Shown here piece after piece: positions 63,401 to 64,000 of a DNA stretch of 64,000 nucleotides. The notes under the pieces were generated by a model. That model saw only the letters and a program-made list of their open reading frames with translations. It ran no database searches and was not told the origin of the DNA. The translations under genes were made by a program, and so were the position numbers. The stretch comes from Wuchereria bancrofti (lineage: Eukaryota; Nematoda; Chromadorea; Rhabditida; Onchocercidae). The stretch covers positions 1,236,127 through 1,300,126 of the forward strand of contig SSBO01000009.1 of the NCBI GenBank assembly GCA_005281725.1, written 5' to 3'. Position 1 is the first letter of the stretch; every line of letters starts with the position of its first letter.

Positions 63401-64000
63401 AAGAAGAAAAACAAAAAACAAAAATGACAAAAAATGGGCAAATTGATAATTTGGAGGTTGCTCAACGAAAAATAGCCACAACATCAAACAATGCGATTTG
63501 GTTATTAGGTCGATCTTCATCTTTAACATGCGCCGAGACTGTCGATGATATCTCAGTGAGTGCCAGTTTTTCCTACTACTTTTTTTTCTTCATTAGTAGA
63601 ACTTCCTTTATTAATGTTTTGCTCAGAATTATACAAGTTTGTCGCCACTGAGGCAATTCGTCAATAGGAGAAATGATGAATGAACTCATACGAAGGAAAA
63701 TGAAGAATATGAAGCAAGTGGAAGTTTTTTTCTCCTATCTAACAATTTTTATACAGCAAAACTAAAATAGTCAAAAATAAAATGAATGTTATATAAATGT
63801 TGTTATATAAATATAATATTTACACAATTAATGCTGGAATTGCTTCGCATCAAACACCAACGTTTCGTCATGTCCCACTCTTTATTTAAATTTCATTAGG
63901 TGTATGGTTGAAGGACAAAAGAAATTGATGTCTTGAAAGTTCATTATTCATCTTTGTTCATTTATCAATTTAGGAACGTGTTGCACAGATGACTCATCAT
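57427..64000 (+). CDS. PPP1R37-like leucine-rich-repeat regulator of protein phosphatase 1 (runs off window)
   Basis: Begins at ATG 57427 (MSMKFFAGLQDFLGLHD), followed by a low-complexity segment with Gln, Ser, Thr, Ala and Val runs (57490-57620). The exon at about 58087 carries HRRNVHFPDV, in which RNVHF fits the [RK]-x-[VI]-x-[FW] PP1-docking motif, the position also used in animal PPP1R37. Later exons: LNACRRLRVDPIQTV (58625), GHRLSSTDMECLEEIFNKVQ (59598), SAVKLNLSFNKQINLRGWQA (60061), MQYLNLRYTSLSDRAVPVLA and LTILHLENVSLSGR (60510), MLRELYLGENNLQPADG and IQLLDLRNNQLQ (61095), LSALVLWNNRLTSSGM (61498), LETLNIGNNSLLLEG (61940), MIRLDLRDNPHIGSAGLLAL (62515). These are ribonuclease-inhibitor-type LRRs matching the family's order (SFNK..RGWQA, LVLWNN). 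A Lys/Glu-rich exon (63214-63555) and the start of another (63975) follow. The protein would bind and restrain PP1. The 3' end is outside the window. Confidence 0.88.

Noticed and set aside
1..64000. Bacterial (Wolbachia-type) insertions, CRISPR arrays or complete transposons
   Set aside because: No bacterial-looking intronless genes, regularly spaced repeats, transposase or reverse transcriptase frames, or terminal repeats were found by eye.

Overview
Eukaryotic DNA from a nematode, most likely a filarial or related clade III species (inference). The evidence is gene content: an EGL-10-type R7 RGS protein, a MOLO-1-like receptor modulator, and a CPG4-like secreted Cys-rich protein. Genes are split by many short, very AT-rich GT-AG introns with TTTCAG/TTTTAG acceptors, and several start codons sit just after an acceptor-like sequence, as expected for spliced-leader trans-splicing. 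No bacterial genes, CRISPR array, rRNA or convincing tRNA were seen. Three runs of N (218, 9 and 216 bases) mark assembly gaps. Exon models below were built by hand from open frames, GT/AG sites and codon phase, and have no transcript support.

Layout. 0.4-1.5 kb: C2H2 zinc-finger gene of near-identical tandem fingers, cut by a gap (+). 4.4-7.4 kb: secreted CPG4-like protein (-). 7.5-7.7 kb: small Lys-rich ORF (+). 8.0-11.8 kb: divergent PP1-type phosphatase (+). 12.6-19.5 kb: a serpin-like gene (+) whose N-terminal serpin half and C-terminal half (reactive-loop region plus C-terminal signature) are separated by about 265 non-serpin residues. All 18 exons can be joined in phase, and a 9-N gap with duplicated flanks lies in one intron. 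19.5-21.7 kb: non-coding, with a G-rich minisatellite. 21.7-32.7 kb: exportin-7 (+). 32.7-37.7 kb: no solid gene, tandem repeats. 37.7-39.7 kb: MOLO-1-like membrane protein (+). 39.7-44.0 kb: non-coding with two tandem arrays. 44.0-51.9 kb: egl-10-like R7 RGS (-) with two possible C-terminal exons. 51.9-57.4 kb: repeat-rich upstream DNA and a gap. 57.4-64.0 kb: PPP1R37-like LRR regulator of PP1 (+), running off the window.

The conserved genes (exportin-7, egl-10, PPP1R37) are housekeeping or neuronal signalling genes and are readily recognised. The left 20 kb looks different: higher AT content and fast-evolving genes (CPG4-like, small ORF, divergent PP1, serpin-like). The most unusual object is the serpin-like gene at 12.6-19.5 kb.
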